A DNA stretch of 64,000 nt. Source: Glomus cerebriforme. Its lineage: Eukaryota; Glomeromycota; Glomeromycetes; Glomerales; Glomeraceae. The notes under the pieces are model-generated. The model made no database searches and had not been told where the DNA came from. It saw nothing but the letters and a program-made list of their open reading frames with translations. The translations under genes were made by a program, and so were the position numbers. The DNA lies in the NCBI GenBank assembly GCA_003550305.1, contig QKYT01000437.1, positions 1-64,000 of the forward strand, in the 5' to 3' direction. Position 1 is the stretch's first letter, and every line of letters starts with the position of its first letter. Shown one piece after another: positions 50,532 to 62,491 of the stretch.

Positions 50532-51254
50532 CAATAATTTCATAATTCTTTCTTTTCATAATAAAAAATTTTGTTTAAAAATTATTTTTATATTTTCACA
50601 TTTTCAAAATAGTCAAATATCAATTTTCATTGGAGATAAGAATGGTTTTATAGGTTTTATATAAAATTACGGTGCCACGCGTGTTTGTCATAAAGTTCAT
50701 CAGCAATTATGGAAATATTCAAATATTAATTGACATGGGGAAACATTATTTTTAAAAATTCCCTTGAAATATATTTGTGATTTTATTAATAATAAACATC
50801 TAAAAATTTTGTAAATAAAATCACGTATATTATAAGTCATGTGATGAAATGATTTTCACTGTTAAATTACAATTAGTTCTTATTTAGATTAAAAAAGATT
50901 TTTAATTTAAAGATATACTAAAGATAAATATTCGAATCTTTATAAAATAAATCTGGCATAGTATCACCATAATTATGCAGTATATATATTTTGATGAGCC
51001 TTATTGTAAAAAAAACATAGATAAAAGTAATTCATACAACTAGATTATACGCCATGTGGCTGAAAAATATTTTTTTTTTGTACCAACTATATGAAATCTT
51101 TAATAAAAATTGCATATAATTTGTTACAATTTTTATTTATGTTATTTTAAAGATTAAATTTTTTGAGAATAATGAATATCCAATTACAGGACAATTGTAA
51201 TAAATAATTTCGGCTCAACCTGAAATCTAAATAAAATCGATAATATAATTCAAT

Positions 51255-51475
51255 ACTCAAATCAGGTTAATTGACATATAATATATATGTATGATATAAA
51301 TATAATAATTTAACGTGTCATTTGTGAAATTGGATTGTATTTTTTATATTACACGAAAGAAAGTATGGTTGGAATATTGAAAGGTAACGCCAAGATTCTA
51401 TTCGCTTCTTGTAATTATAATTTATTATCATGCTGATTACTGAAACTTTTCGTCTCCATATTTGGTTACTTTTTA
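51255..51475 (-). repeat. Right member of a facing repeat pair
   Basis: Read on the minus strand it gives GTAACCAAATA, AAGAAGCGAATAGAATCTTG and TGTCAATTAACCTGATTT, in the order found at 49785-49895. The two members enclose about 1.4 kb. They may be two copies of one dispersed repeat family or the ends of a decayed element. Confidence 0.6.
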
Positions 51476-51886
51476 TCGTTAAATTAACAAAAAAATTCGG
51501 GGTGATAAACAATCACGTAGGTCTAGAACTCTAGATCCAAAAAAAACCAAAAAAAAAATCGCGGATTGTTCCTATAGGTTAACAAATATATGTTTAATAT
51601 TGTTCTGTTTTTCATTTATGATTAAATGTATAATATACAGTAGGTTATTTAAGGAAGAGAAAGAATCATTCAATACTGCTAATTGTATTAATTTATAACA
51701 AATCATAATAATTTTAACGTGAATTCTTTTGAAACAACATATTCGGAATATTTCAATATAATTTAAAAGTATAAAAGGAATGCTTTTATTTCGATTTGTA
51801 AAAATTCAAAAAAAAATAAAAAAAAAAATCGTTTCAGTATTAAGATAAAATATTCGTTTTATTTTTTCGTTTACTTCCATCCAATT

Positions 51887-52459
51887 ATGAGTGATGATAA
51901 TAATTTATACATTGTTCAATATACATTTCCGGAAAAGCCATCAAATAAAAGAAAAAAAAGACCACCTTGTTGTTTCGTATTATTTGGCCAAGCTATGTTA
52001 AAAGAAAAACCAAATAATACTACGATAGCTGATTTTAGCAAAACAATATCTGAAAAGTGGCAAAATTTGACCGAAAAAGAAAGAATCGAGTGGAGAAGAC
52101 TATACGAAATCAATCGAGATTATACACCAGAATTGGCAGACTCGACCGAAACTAATCGTGAACATACGCCTGGACTAATTCCATACGCATCATCAATTGA
52201 AATTACGCCTGAACTAGCACCATACTCAATGACGGAATCATCGATCGAAATTACACCTGAACTAGCACCATACACATCAATGGCAGCACCATCAGCAGTC
52301 AATGAGATGGGTGATTCAGTTGAATCATACTATGTTTATTATTACTGTAATATATGCGGTTTAATTAGCGGAGAACAGGGAATTTGCGGTTCTTGTTTCA
52401 CAGTTCTTTCTTGTAGTTCCAATTACTTATCGCTATTTTCAGAATTATATAGTCAGTAA
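51887..52459 (+). CDS. HMG-box protein with C-terminal four-cysteine knuckle
   Basis: Single exon, 190 aa, ATG at 51887. Residues about 22-84 form an HMG box: RKKRPPCCFVLFGQAMLKEK, then TTIADFSKTISEKWQNLTEK and IEWRRLYEINRDY. It lies closer to the general HMG-box pattern (KRP..F.LF, WQNLTEKE) than the other two HMG genes here. Residues about 90-135 contain a repeated motif: SSIEITPELAPY occurs twice, with variants TPELADS and TPGLIPYASS before them. The C-terminus holds CNICGLISGEQGICGSC (C-x2-C-x8-C-x2-C), a probable zinc knuckle. DNA binding through the box is likely; the cysteine module could add protein or nucleic-acid contact. Confidence 0.82.
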   Translation: MSDDNNLYIVQYTFPEKPSNKRKKRPPCCFVLFGQAMLKEKPNNTTIADFSKTISEKWQNLTEKERIEWRRLYEINRDYTPELADSTETNREHTPGLIPYASSIEITPELAPYSMTESSIEITPELAPYTSMAAPSAVNEMGDSVESYYVYYYCNICGLISGEQGICGSCFTVLSCSSNYLSLFSELYSQ

Positions 52460-53030
52460 CATTATTTGAAAACAACGATCATATTTACAATATTTCGTAT
52501 ATTGTTGCCAAATCCACCGTTTTATATTTTTTCGAATTTTATTTTGCCTCGTTTTTTTTTCTTACGTCGTGGTATATATATAATTTGTCGTTTACAAAAG
52601 GTCGAAAATAATTTTTTTTATTTTAAGCTAAAATAACATATATAACATATTATAATTATGCATATTATGGTTATTATGATTAAGATTTAATAAAGTATAT
52701 TATAAGTTTAAGTTATATTATTGATTCTAACAATGTCTTTTTTTGTATCAGTGTAATACAACCGAATAAAATTTCATTTCATTTTTTCTGAACTTTCTTT
52801 GTGTTGTAAAAAGGAAAATTCTTTAAAGAACAGTTCACCAAGGCTTGACTAACGGCGCGTAAAACGCTTAATTTATATAAAATAACTTGTTGAAGAGTCT
52901 TCGAGCACCATTGTTACCGTAGCAAATTTAAAGAATGAAAATCAATTTTAGTCACAAATATCTCTCATTTCACATATCTATTTTAATTTGGATATTTTAC
53001 GTTAAGAAATACAACCTTTGTTAAATTATT
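52460..53030. other. Intergenic, nothing recognised
   Basis: 3' flank of the HMG gene; AT-rich, with no supported feature. Confidence 0.5.
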
Positions 53031-53294
53031 GTTATTTCTAGGGGTGGCAAAAACCATGTTTTAAAACAATTTTGGCGTTTTAAAACATGGTTTAACATGT
53101 TTTAAAACATTAAGCACTTTAATAGCCTTTACTACGTAATACATATTTGCAACGCATTTTATTATATAATATATTAATTTTTCAATAAAATTTATCATTT
53201 AGAGATCACTTATAAAATATGAAGGTTGCTTAAAAATAGAAAAAAGGTTTTAAAACATCTTTGTTTTAAAACACGTGCCATCCCTAGTTATTTC
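53031..53294. mobile_element. hAT-like MITE with 8-bp target duplication
   Basis: The element (53039-53286, 248 bp) begins TAGGGGTGGCAAAAACC and ends, reversed, TAGGGATGGCACGTG. It is flanked by perfect copies of GTTATTTC (53031-53038 and 53287-53294). The 8-bp target duplication and the TAGGGRTGGC ends are those expected of hAT transposons. Inside both ends lie repeated GTTTTAAAAC palindromes, the usual subterminal binding-site pattern. It has no open frame, so it is non-autonomous. Confidence 0.85.
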
Positions 53295-54128
53295 ACAAAA
53301 TGTCACTGTGAACTAGGAACCGGAAACCATTAGATGTCATTTCTTAAATGTGTAACATAATAAATATTATTACGCTCGAAATTTCGTCTTAAAGAGTTTA
53401 ATTATGTCGCATTTCCAAATGACAAAGATAAATTATAGCGCAGTAAATTATTTTGTTCAAAAAAAAAAAAAAAAAAGTAATATTGAATTTGGAACTGTAA
53501 CAACTTAAGATTGCGAGATATAATAAAAGTACAAGTCGGTCACATATGTTACACTAAATAAAAAAAAAGTTAATAGACCAGTATTCTGAATTATAAAAAG
53601 AACAAATGTTTGTTGTAAGTTTTTATTTATGCCCCCCGGAGCCCTCCCCCCACGTTTCGAATCATCTTTCCATCCTTACCTAAACCGGGTATTGCAAGCA
53701 AAAAATAGCGGATTCCTTTATTGGATGAACAAATCAAAAAATTGAATTAATAATCTTTTCATCGCATAAATTTGCTCACTTCAGCAAAATTTCACGCTCA
53801 CGTGATCTATATTAACTATCTCATTCATTTTACTATTATTCTGGTCTCAAATTCCTTCAGAATTTATTAATAATACGATAAAAATGATTAATTTATCAAT
53901 GCAATAACGCCGGTTAAAAATCGTGTGTTCTCCGCTGCGCTTCTTTATATTAAGATATAGCCATAGTTCATTTGGAATTTCTTATTTCTTCATATGAATA
54001 ATTATATCATTTTTTTTCAACTTAGTTACAAATATTGAGCGAAATAATAACATATTGAAACTTTCTTCGGTAATGAATGTCTAGATTGTTAAAGATTAAT
54101 GGAACAATTTTTTAATCTTTACAAAATC
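53295..54128. other. Intergenic, nothing recognised
   Basis: A GC-rich island of about 40 bases (53630-53660, CCCCCCGGAGCCC) stands out from the AT-rich background. No coding region is supported. Confidence 0.45.
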
Positions 54129-54479
54129 TTACATTAATAAAAAAGATTTTTGTAAAATAATTTTTGACTCACTTACTGAGTTACTGATGATAAAGACAAT
54201 TTCAATGAGAAAATTTTTGAAATTACTTAGGTCTTTGGATAGTAAATGGTAAATTTTGGATGAATTTATTATTGCTACTAAACCATTAAATCTCGATATA
54301 ATATTAAACAGTTTAACGATATTTAAATTTGGTGGACCATTATATTCCCAACAAACTAAATTCAAAGAGTCTGCATTTAAATGATATATTAAATTAACTG
54401 AGTGAGTGCTTTTCCATTTTTCCATACAAACATACTTAATACTTATGATAAATGAGGAGATGGGTGAAAATTTTATCAT
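54129..54479 (-). CDS. Doubtful 116-codon open frame
   Basis: An uninterrupted frame starts with an ATG at 54479. The composition is hydrophobic with one more specific piece (LNLVCWEYNGPPNLNIVKLF). No domain is recognised and there is no neighbouring support. It may be a fragment of a leucine-rich F-box relative or a chance frame. Confidence 0.25.
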   Translation of the reverse strand: MIKFSPISSFIISIKYVCMEKWKSTHSVNLIYHLNADSLNLVCWEYNGPPNLNIVKLFNIISRFNGLVAIINSSKIYHLLSKDLSNFKNFLIEIVFIISNSVSESKIILQKSFLLM

Positions 54480-55406
54480 GATTAATTAGGTAAAAATCAT
54501 ATATATTAACGAAATAAACATATATTTAATCCCAAATTATCATAATCAGGAATTGGCAATCGAAAATCGAATCTCAGAATCGATTAAAAATTCGATTGAT
54601 CGAATTGAATATATACAAAATATATTACATAAATTTCATTTGTAAAATAATTTTTTCGGGGAAATAAAATTTCCTTTTTAGAATCGAGATTCGATTGATA
54701 GATTTCGATCAATTAGAATCGATTCTAATATTTATAGAGATAATCAAATATTTATTGCAGTTTTCAAAATTCTGTTTATTGAGATTACTGAGTGATTACG
54801 ATTACAAGACAATTACAGGACTTTTTTGTCCAGTAATCATCCTGTAATCTAAATTTTTTTATCAGATGATTTATAGGGGGATAGCATAATTTTGAAAAGT
54901 GCAATAAGTTAAACTTTAATGGCCCTATCAAAATTTTTTTCATTTATCGGAATTGTTTCCAGAATTTTTTTATAGGGTGGGTTTTAATCCTAACATTTAT
55001 ATAACCTTCTCAAGGTTAGAAGGATACTTGCTTTTAAAAAATTTCATTCATAATAATAGACATTAACGTTATAATTACCTTAAATAATCACTAAGTACAA
55101 ACAAACATTGTTACAATTCGTAGCACGTGGCATGTGGCATGTAACTTGTAACATTGTGTAATTTATCAATGTAAATCTTATACATGGAGCGAACCAAAAT
55201 CTGCTAATTAAAGATACTTGAATGAAGTAATTAAATTAAAATTTGACGATCCACTTTTATACTTTTATCCGATCTATATAAAAAAAATATGACTGATATT
55301 CGAAGTTATAGAGTCATAAAATGAATAAAAGACACGAAAATTCCTTCTTCTCAAAAGCTATTTTCTTTGAATAATTAAAAACTTTATTAAGAAAATTTCT
55401 TATATT
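54480..55406. other. Intergenic with ATCGAATC-rich palindromic DNA and kinase promoter
   Basis: Between about 54555 and 54735 the motifs AATCGATT, GAATCGA and TCGATTC recur on both strands, suggesting a small palindromic element. From about 54990 the sequence resembles 58690 onward (shared AAGGTTA, GGCATGTGGCA), so the region upstream of the kinase was duplicated. Confidence 0.5.
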
Positions 55407-57601
55407 ATGGTTACTATTCGAGAAGAATTAGTTTATGCTGCACTTAATAGAGCGCGTGCATTAACTGATTTTAATATTTACAATGATATTCATAAACAAT
55501 ATGAATTTAGAAAACAAACAATTCTCGTTGATAATTCCCTTACAGAAGATGAAAAATCTAAAGCGATAAGGAAAATTGATAAAAATTATGACCGAACTAA
55601 AATTTATAATAATGAAGGAACAAAAAGAATTTGTAAAAATTGTAACCAAGAATTTTAGCTACATTATATTGTGAATGTTGTGTCCGAAATTATTTAAAAG
55701 CGAATTTTTCAAATTGGACATCTGGAAATGATGATATTGATAATTTAATTCAAAAATGTCAAATGGAAACGCTTCATCCAAAGATGATAATTGAATGGAT
55801 TCCATATAATAATTTGAAAAATATTAAATATGTAACAAAAGGTGGATTCTCTGAAATATATACAGCAAGTTGGATTAATGGAAGGTATAAAGGATGGAAT
55901 TCTGAAAAACCACAATTAAAAAGATTTGGGCCTCATGATGTAATACTTAAAAGTTTAGAAAATGTTGAAAGTCCAAATCATAGTTGGCTTGAAGAGGTTT
56001 GTAATCTAAAATTATTTGAAAAATTTTTAATTTAAAAAGATAAATTAATATATATTTTTTTATAGGCTAAATCACATTTAACTATAAGCACTAAATGGGC
56101 TTCTATAGTTCAATGTTACGGTTTAACGCAAGATCCATTAAATGGAAATTATATACTTGTAATGAATATAATGAATACAGATTTAAGAAATTTTTTACAA
56201 CAAAATCATAGTCAACTCACGTGGAAAGAAAGAATTCAAATTACTGCTAATATAATGAAATCACTTTTTAGAATTCATACAGAGAATGTAATTCATAGAG
56301 ATTTGCATTCTGGAAATATATTATATTCACAATTAAGTCAGAAATTTCTTATAAGTGATCTTGGATTTTGTGGCCCTGTTAATAAGCCATCAAACAGTGT
56401 ATACGGAAATCTTCCTTATATAGCACCTGAGGTCATTGCTGGAAGCCAAACTACTTTTGCATCTGATATTTATAGTATTGCGATGCTTATGTGGGAAATT
56501 TTGTCTGGACAACCACCATTCATGAATTATAAACATGATTATTATCTTTATCAATGGTATGAGACCAAAAATTGTGTCAGGAACTCCTTTAGAATATAGA
56601 AACTTGATGGTACAATGCTGGGATGCTGATCCATCAAAAAGACCTGATATTCATACACTTCAGAAAAAAATAAGAGAAATTAATTTATCTTATCAAATCA
56701 TGCCAAATGAATTAAGTCAATCGATTATAACTAATAATTTAGAAATAAAAGAAACAATTTATACCAGTAGCAGATTATTTACAAATAAAGTTCATCAATT
56801 CGAATATCTACCCGAACCAAGAAATGCAACAGAAGGTATTAATAGTTATATTTATATATTTAATCGTTTAATACATATATTAAATTGTAATAATATTCTT
56901 TTTTTTTAATTTAAAATAATAATTAGAAGAACAAGAAGGTAAATTTTTACTAAAATGTGTTAATTATTTATTTAATTATTTCCTTTCATAATATTTTTAA
57001 TTTTCATACATAGCATTTCATAGTAAATCATACGGGTTTCAAATTCCTGATAACGGTAAGTATTCTTTCTTATAAATCAATAATTGATAAAAAGGAGTGT
57101 TTCGAGCGAAACTACATATTCTACAAATGCATTTCGGAGGTTTCGGATTGTTTCGGATTAATACTGGGCGAGAAACACTATTCACTGGTCGAAGAGATAT
57201 AGTTTCAATATAGTTTCCACTATGAAAATCCTATGGAAACTTGTCCGATTTCCATGATGTACTCCTATGACATTTTTTTTGGAAATGCCTTAGATACTTT
57301 GTAGACACATGATGGACCACATCACTTCGACCAGTGATTGATTGTAAACCATTTATATCTTGTTATCTCTAATTCTTTTGAAACTAATAGGTTAGAATGG
57401 CAACATCCTACCATATCGAAATGCGTATATAAAGATTATTAACAATAATATTATTTTAATTCTTATTTTGTTTTTATAGATGAAGATGAAATACACAACA
57501 ATCCAAATTTTCACTCAAGAGAATATGAAGAGTTTGGAATTTCTAATTTTTTTTCTAATTTTAGAACATTTTTCACCAAATTATTTTACTATTTGGAATA
57601 A
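55407..57601 (+). pseudogene. TKL-type protein kinase gene with two frameshifts
   Basis: The ATG at 55407 begins the N-terminus of an expanded Rhizophagus-type kinase family. At about 55653 one base is missing inside a Cys-rich motif (CNQE then a stop; reading resumes LATLYCECCVRNYLK in another frame). A second break occurs near 56545, where YKHDYYL should lead to INGMRPKIVSGTPLEYRN. Between the breaks, exon borders 55996/56066 fit. Kinase marks are intact: a glycine loop as GGFSEIY, the lysine in VILKSL, HRDLHSGN, DLG for DFG (usual in this family) and YIAPEV. The frame then continues through small exons (about 56926-56939, 57015-57054 and 57480-57601). As written the gene cannot give a full kinase. 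The breaks could be sequencing errors or genuine inactivation. Confidence 0.75.
57095..57400. repeat. Inverted-repeat insert in the last kinase intron
   Basis: This intron is about 400 bases, whereas its neighbours are about 75-90 bases. It contains TTCACTGGTCGAAG (57180) and its complement CTTCGACCAGTGA (57326), with several TTTC/GAAA-rich pairs between. A short transposon insertion is a reasonable explanation. Confidence 0.45.
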
Positions 57602-59099
57602 TTTCTTTTTTTAGTTAGACATTTAGATTATTAAAGCACAGATGAAATTAATATTATTGTATTGGAAGTTTTTTGGAGTATCAAAATAAATATGTTGCAG
57701 ATTTCTTAATATATAATTCATTCGTTTTATATTCAAATTATTGGAAAATCTAAAATAGCAATTTTTTTAATGACGCGTTACATATAATTACATTTATAAA
57801 GAATTACGATTGCAATATGTATGAACAAATCTTTGCGTGATTTAAAGTTCGATAACTCTTGACTTTGTTCAAGGTCGTAACAAATTTTTTTTCAAACAAT
57901 CTCTCTACGCTGCAATTATGAAATGCATAAGGGAATGGTTAATATTGTATCACCATCATTTTTCTTTCATCTTCTCTTGGAATAATAAGAAACGATATGC
58001 GAATCTCTTTCTTATTATCTTATTTAATATTGTAGGGATGAAAAGTAATTATATGAACGATCATTTTGAAAAATTATAATAACTTATTCAGTTGCAGATT
58101 TACTTATGCCCAAATCAAATTATTCTTGGTCTAAATTAAAAAAATATATTCGTTCCTTGTTAAAATTATTCTTTTTTATAACCAAAGGTGGAGTATACGG
58201 TAAAATATCATAATTGCGTAAATTAATCTATTTATCCAATCTCTAATATTTGAACGAGTCAAAATGTAAAAATTAATAATCGTACACAAAATTCTAAAAT
58301 ACAAACCGTCATGGCCTGTGCTATTATCGGGACGCCTCTAACAACTGATAGAAATTCTATTATTTGGACATACTGTAAAAGCTGAATAGCGAACCTAGCT
58401 AATATTTTATTAGTAAAAAGGCTCCAATATTTTTATCGTTTATTTAGTAGTATACGAAAAAAAAATATGATTATGAAATATATTGAATATATTAATATCC
58501 ATTCGAAAAAAAAATATCCCGTTATTTTAGTTATATAATTGATCTCGTTAATTGTTATTATAACTCTCATATGGAATCGATTTAATATTGCACAAAATAA
58601 AATTTCTTTTCTTTTTTTTTTAGAATCGTGATAGATCACGTAAGTTTTCATAGATTCGATTTTTAGATTTATCGTAATTAAATTTGACTTAATATTTTCA
58701 TAACCATTTAAGGTTAAAAGGTTACTTTCTTCAGATAAAAAAATGAGAAACAATCAATTATGATTGCTTAAGTAGGCACATAAGTTTTTTATTACAATTA
58801 CCAAAATTATTCAATTCTTTTCATGTGGCATGTGGCAAATTGTGGCATGTAATTCATTTCCTTATTTGAAATATTCATTAATAATCATGTAAATCATTTT
58901 TTTTAAATCTTAATTATCTGATTTGGCAGGATACTATACTGCCCATGTATAATAAGTAGTGATAATCCGTTCTAATTCTCTTGTTATCTATACAAAAAAA
59001 ATTCGGTTATATTACAGGACCGTAAAAATGGATAAAATTTCTCCACAATTCTTGAATAATAGAGAAAATTAATTGTATTATGTATTCCATTAAGCAACA
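57602..59099. other. Intergenic, partly a duplicate of the kinase upstream DNA
   Basis: No gene is supported. From about 58690 it matches the region upstream of the kinase gene. Confidence 0.5.
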
Positions 59100-59330
59100 T
59101 TTAATAGAGTCATTTAATAGAGTAAGTATATTAATAGATTTATTAGATTATAATAAGACGACAAGCTGATAATCTCTTACAAATATTAAAGTGATAAGAT
59201 TATTTAATAGTCACGCAGAAGAATTTGCGAAAATTATGTTTAGCTATATTATATTGTGTATATTGTGTACAAAATTATTTAAAAGTAAAATTTTCAAATT
59301 GGACATCAGGAATAATGATATATTTTTTTA
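59100..59330 (+). pseudogene. Relic of a second kinase-gene N-terminus
   Basis: AGAAGAATTTGCGAAAATTA at about 59218 and AATTTTCAAATTGGACATC at about 59291 match the N-terminal exon of the kinase at 55407 (RICKNC, then LYC.YCV.NYLK..FSNWTSGN). Numerous stops and deletions are present and the kinase domain is absent. Together with the shared upstream DNA this indicates an old tandem duplication with loss of the second copy. Confidence 0.6.
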
Positions 59331-61248
59331 TATTAACATTTTTTAATTCATGAAATGATATTAATTCAAACGAAAAATTTCTGGAAATTTTAACCACATG
59401 TGATTGGCAAACAAAATTTCACGTTATCTGTTATATCGTTTCATTTTTCTAAAGGAATATCACCGACAATTTTCACGTGCCGCGTTAAATACAGTATAAC
59501 GAGAGAGTGAAATCAGAAGTGCTACGTGATTTCATTGCACGTAAAATTTCAAAATTACCGTTACTGATCACTGAAGGCGATGCGATTGTGTTTCCTTTCA
59601 CAAATATACAATCCCACTTGGTTATGTATTAAATGCAATGCAAATGGAAGAAACAAATGATCATATTTGCATCGCGAAATAAATAAACACGCGATAATTT
59701 CAGAAATTCTCCAATACTCTTAAAGAAAAATCAAAACTATTACAACGAAAAACTCCTTTGAAACATAAAACAACCGTCTCCAAACTCAACAGATTCTAAA
59801 TTTGTAATACCACAAGAAATCATAGATATATCAATGACATCAAAGAAAGAACGATCAATAATATTTCTTCTTTGTATGTAAAAACAGAGAATAATGAAAT
59901 AACTTGACACGCGTCTTCTTTTCAGTTATTAAAAAATGAGAGTTTGAATTTTCTTCTGGCTAAAAACGAAAGAAATAAATTAAATAATGAGAACTATAAT
60001 AGATAAATCAAAATTTCATTGATTTTTGCGAGGAAAAAAAAAATTATAAAATTATAATGGCTTTGCTTTTATTCATAGAATTTTGCTTTCAACATTAATA
60101 ATTTAGGAACGATTGAATTTTATAATATTTTTGTTTAAAAAAAAACAATTATCTCAAATTAATTTCTATTAAAGAGTCTCTGTGTTTTTTTAAATGAGAA
60201 TTCCATTCTCATTAATTCAATTTACAGTATATTTATTTTTCAATATCAAGAAGGCAAAGAATTTTAAATATCAACTCTTAATATTTTTTCGTGTGGATCA
60301 AAAGAAGAGATCACGTTTCTTTCCAAAATTCTCTTCATTATTTAAACTTTATTTTTCTTTCTTGATAATAAAATGAAGAAATAATAATATAAATCGTTCA
60401 TACTTGCGACTGTAATTTCACTGTGATTGCCACGATACAATAAATTTTGACTATTCAAAAAATTATATTTCAGAAAAAATTCTTTAAGATATATTTTTTC
60501 AGTGATAAAATTTATAAAATTTATAAAATTTCTAGATAATTAATCATTATATCATTTTTTATTAAATTATCAATTCTAAAGTTAATTGGAATATCAACAT
60601 CATGAAATAATCTGAATGTTTTTAAATTCTTATTTTTTTTTTTTAACAAAGTATTGTACTGTAATTCAAGTTGATCCGTTGATCCGAAACTGATTGAACT
60701 ATAAAATTACATCACAAGTAGTTTTATAACGATTGAAAATTTTTAATTTGATTTTAAAAGAATTAAAGGAAAAATTCGATGTTAATTGATCCGTAAAAAT
60801 TCGATAATAATAATTTTGGCTTTATCTCACTTTCCTATTAATCAATTCACGCCATCGAAAAACTTTTACTGTATATCGTTAAAACATCGAAGCTATTTAT
60901 CATGATGAATTAAAAATTTATCATCAGGTAAAAAAACACATTTAAAGATTATTTACGACGAAGAAAGTATATATTTTTTTTTTTTTAATAACAAAATAAA
61001 AAAAAAAATTACAATAAAAACTAAACAAAACATATACATTTTTTTCTTTTTTTTTAAAAAAAAAAAGAAAATCCTACATAACTACAAACTTATTAATTAT
61101 TAAATGTTCATACATATACATAGAGAAAACATCATAAAAAAAAATCCTCAAAAAAAAACCAAAATTTCATCTTAATATCTTTCTTTTCCTTTTTCCTTCT
61201 TTTTTTTTCTTTTCTTTTCTTTTTCCTTTTTCCTTTTTCCTTTTTTTT
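59331..61248. other. Intergenic, mostly unrecognised
   Basis: There is no supported gene. One plus-strand stretch (about 59605-59690) reads IPLGYVLNAMQMEETNDHIC without a stop but is too short to assign. The T/C-rich tract at 61170-61250 lies next to the stop of the F-box gene and is probably its 3' UTR. Confidence 0.45.
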
Positions 61249-62425
61249 TTACGATGATAATAATAAAGAAGTTTTTTTACTACAATAATGCTTACAAATT
61301 TGTCTACAAAAATAATTACCACAACCTTTACATTGTTCAGTCGTTTGTGGACACCTTCTACACGCAAATACTTTACATGTACCACAAGATTTTCTAGGAC
61401 ATGAATTACAAATTAATGCTTCACCATGACATATATCACATTCTTTAGTTATTCTAAGTGATGAATTCGCACATTTTTCTTCATTACAATAAAATGTATA
61501 ACATTCTAAACATCCTTTATCTAAATCACAATTCATACAAAATTGATTTTGTACAAAACAAAGTCCACATTCGATAGTAAATGTTATATTTTCTCTACAT
61601 ATCCTACAAAGATCTAAAAAAAAAAAAAAAAAAAAAAATAAATTAAATTTTTTAAAGATTAAAATAAAAAAAATATATATATATATATATAAATATAAAC
61701 AACATACCAATATCAAGTTGAATTGATTTTTCTGTCCTTAAAGTTTTTAATGCTCTATTAAGTTCCACATAAATGAATTTATAATAAGAAATTCCAGTAT
61801 CAATATGTAGATTTTGTACCATAAAAGATCTTGTATCCATATCCTTACACCAAAGTACTCGTAATTTATTTAATTTTAATATTGGTTGAAAAGGTTCAAA
61901 CCATGTAAGAGCCGTTCCTAATTCTCGAAGTGATAAACAAGAACAACCTCGTAAACTTATTTCTTCTAAATTCGGAAATCCATTAATTGATTCCCAAATA
62001 GAAGTACAATTTACACTTGTAAAATCTAAATTAATACTATTAACAGCATCTAATAATTTATATTTTTTAATCATATTAATGAAATGTTTCATACATTTAT
62101 CATCAATTCTACGAAGCTTATTTGGTATTGATGTTATATATTGTGATTTACGTAAATATTCTTTTTCAATTCGTTTATTTTCCTCGGGGGTCGTGAAATG
62201 AATGTGACGCCATAATGGAGGATAATGTTGAACAAATACGAGATCTTTACAAGATATTGCTAATGAACGTAAAGAGTACATGTCTATATATCGACAAATA
62301 TCCACAATGATTTCATAAGGAAATGTTACAAAATGTGGTTTTGAATTATTATTGTTGTTGTTGTTGTTATTGTCGTTATTGTTGTCGTTATTATCGTTAT
62401 TGTCATTGTCATCGTTGTTGTTCAT
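61249..62425 (-). CDS. F-box/LRR protein with cysteine-rich C-terminus
   Basis: Two exons, 62425-61708 and 61613-61249, 360 aa. Residues 1-28 are almost only Asn and Asp. Residues 34-78 are an F-box (FVTFPYEIIVDICRYIDMYS, then AISCKDLV and PPLWRHIHF). Residues about 125-190 contain LRR-like text (LEEISLRGCSCLSLRELG). The second exon is a module of about 120 residues with 23 cysteines, many as CxxC (LCRICRE, CGLC, CMNC, CDICHGEALICNSC, CGTC, CRRC, CKGC). F-box proteins bring substrates to SCF ubiquitin ligases through Skp1. The cysteine module looks like successive zinc-binding fingers and could be the substrate or partner-binding part. Its class (RING, B-box, other) is not clear to me. Confidence 0.83.
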
Positions 62426-62453
62426 GAGTGACTAATTTTTTTTTTATATTTTA

Positions 62454-62491
<38 letters not shown>

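Larger units (their letters stand above)
49505..51886. other. Intergenic with inverted repeats
   Basis: No gene is supported. Two structures are listed separately: a hairpin at 50420-50531 and a pair of facing repeats at about 49785-49895 and 51255-51475. Confidence 0.55.

Noticed and set aside
58433..58753. 106-codon minus frame
   Set aside because: Overlaps the duplicated upstream DNA of the kinase region; Ile/Phe-rich without motif.
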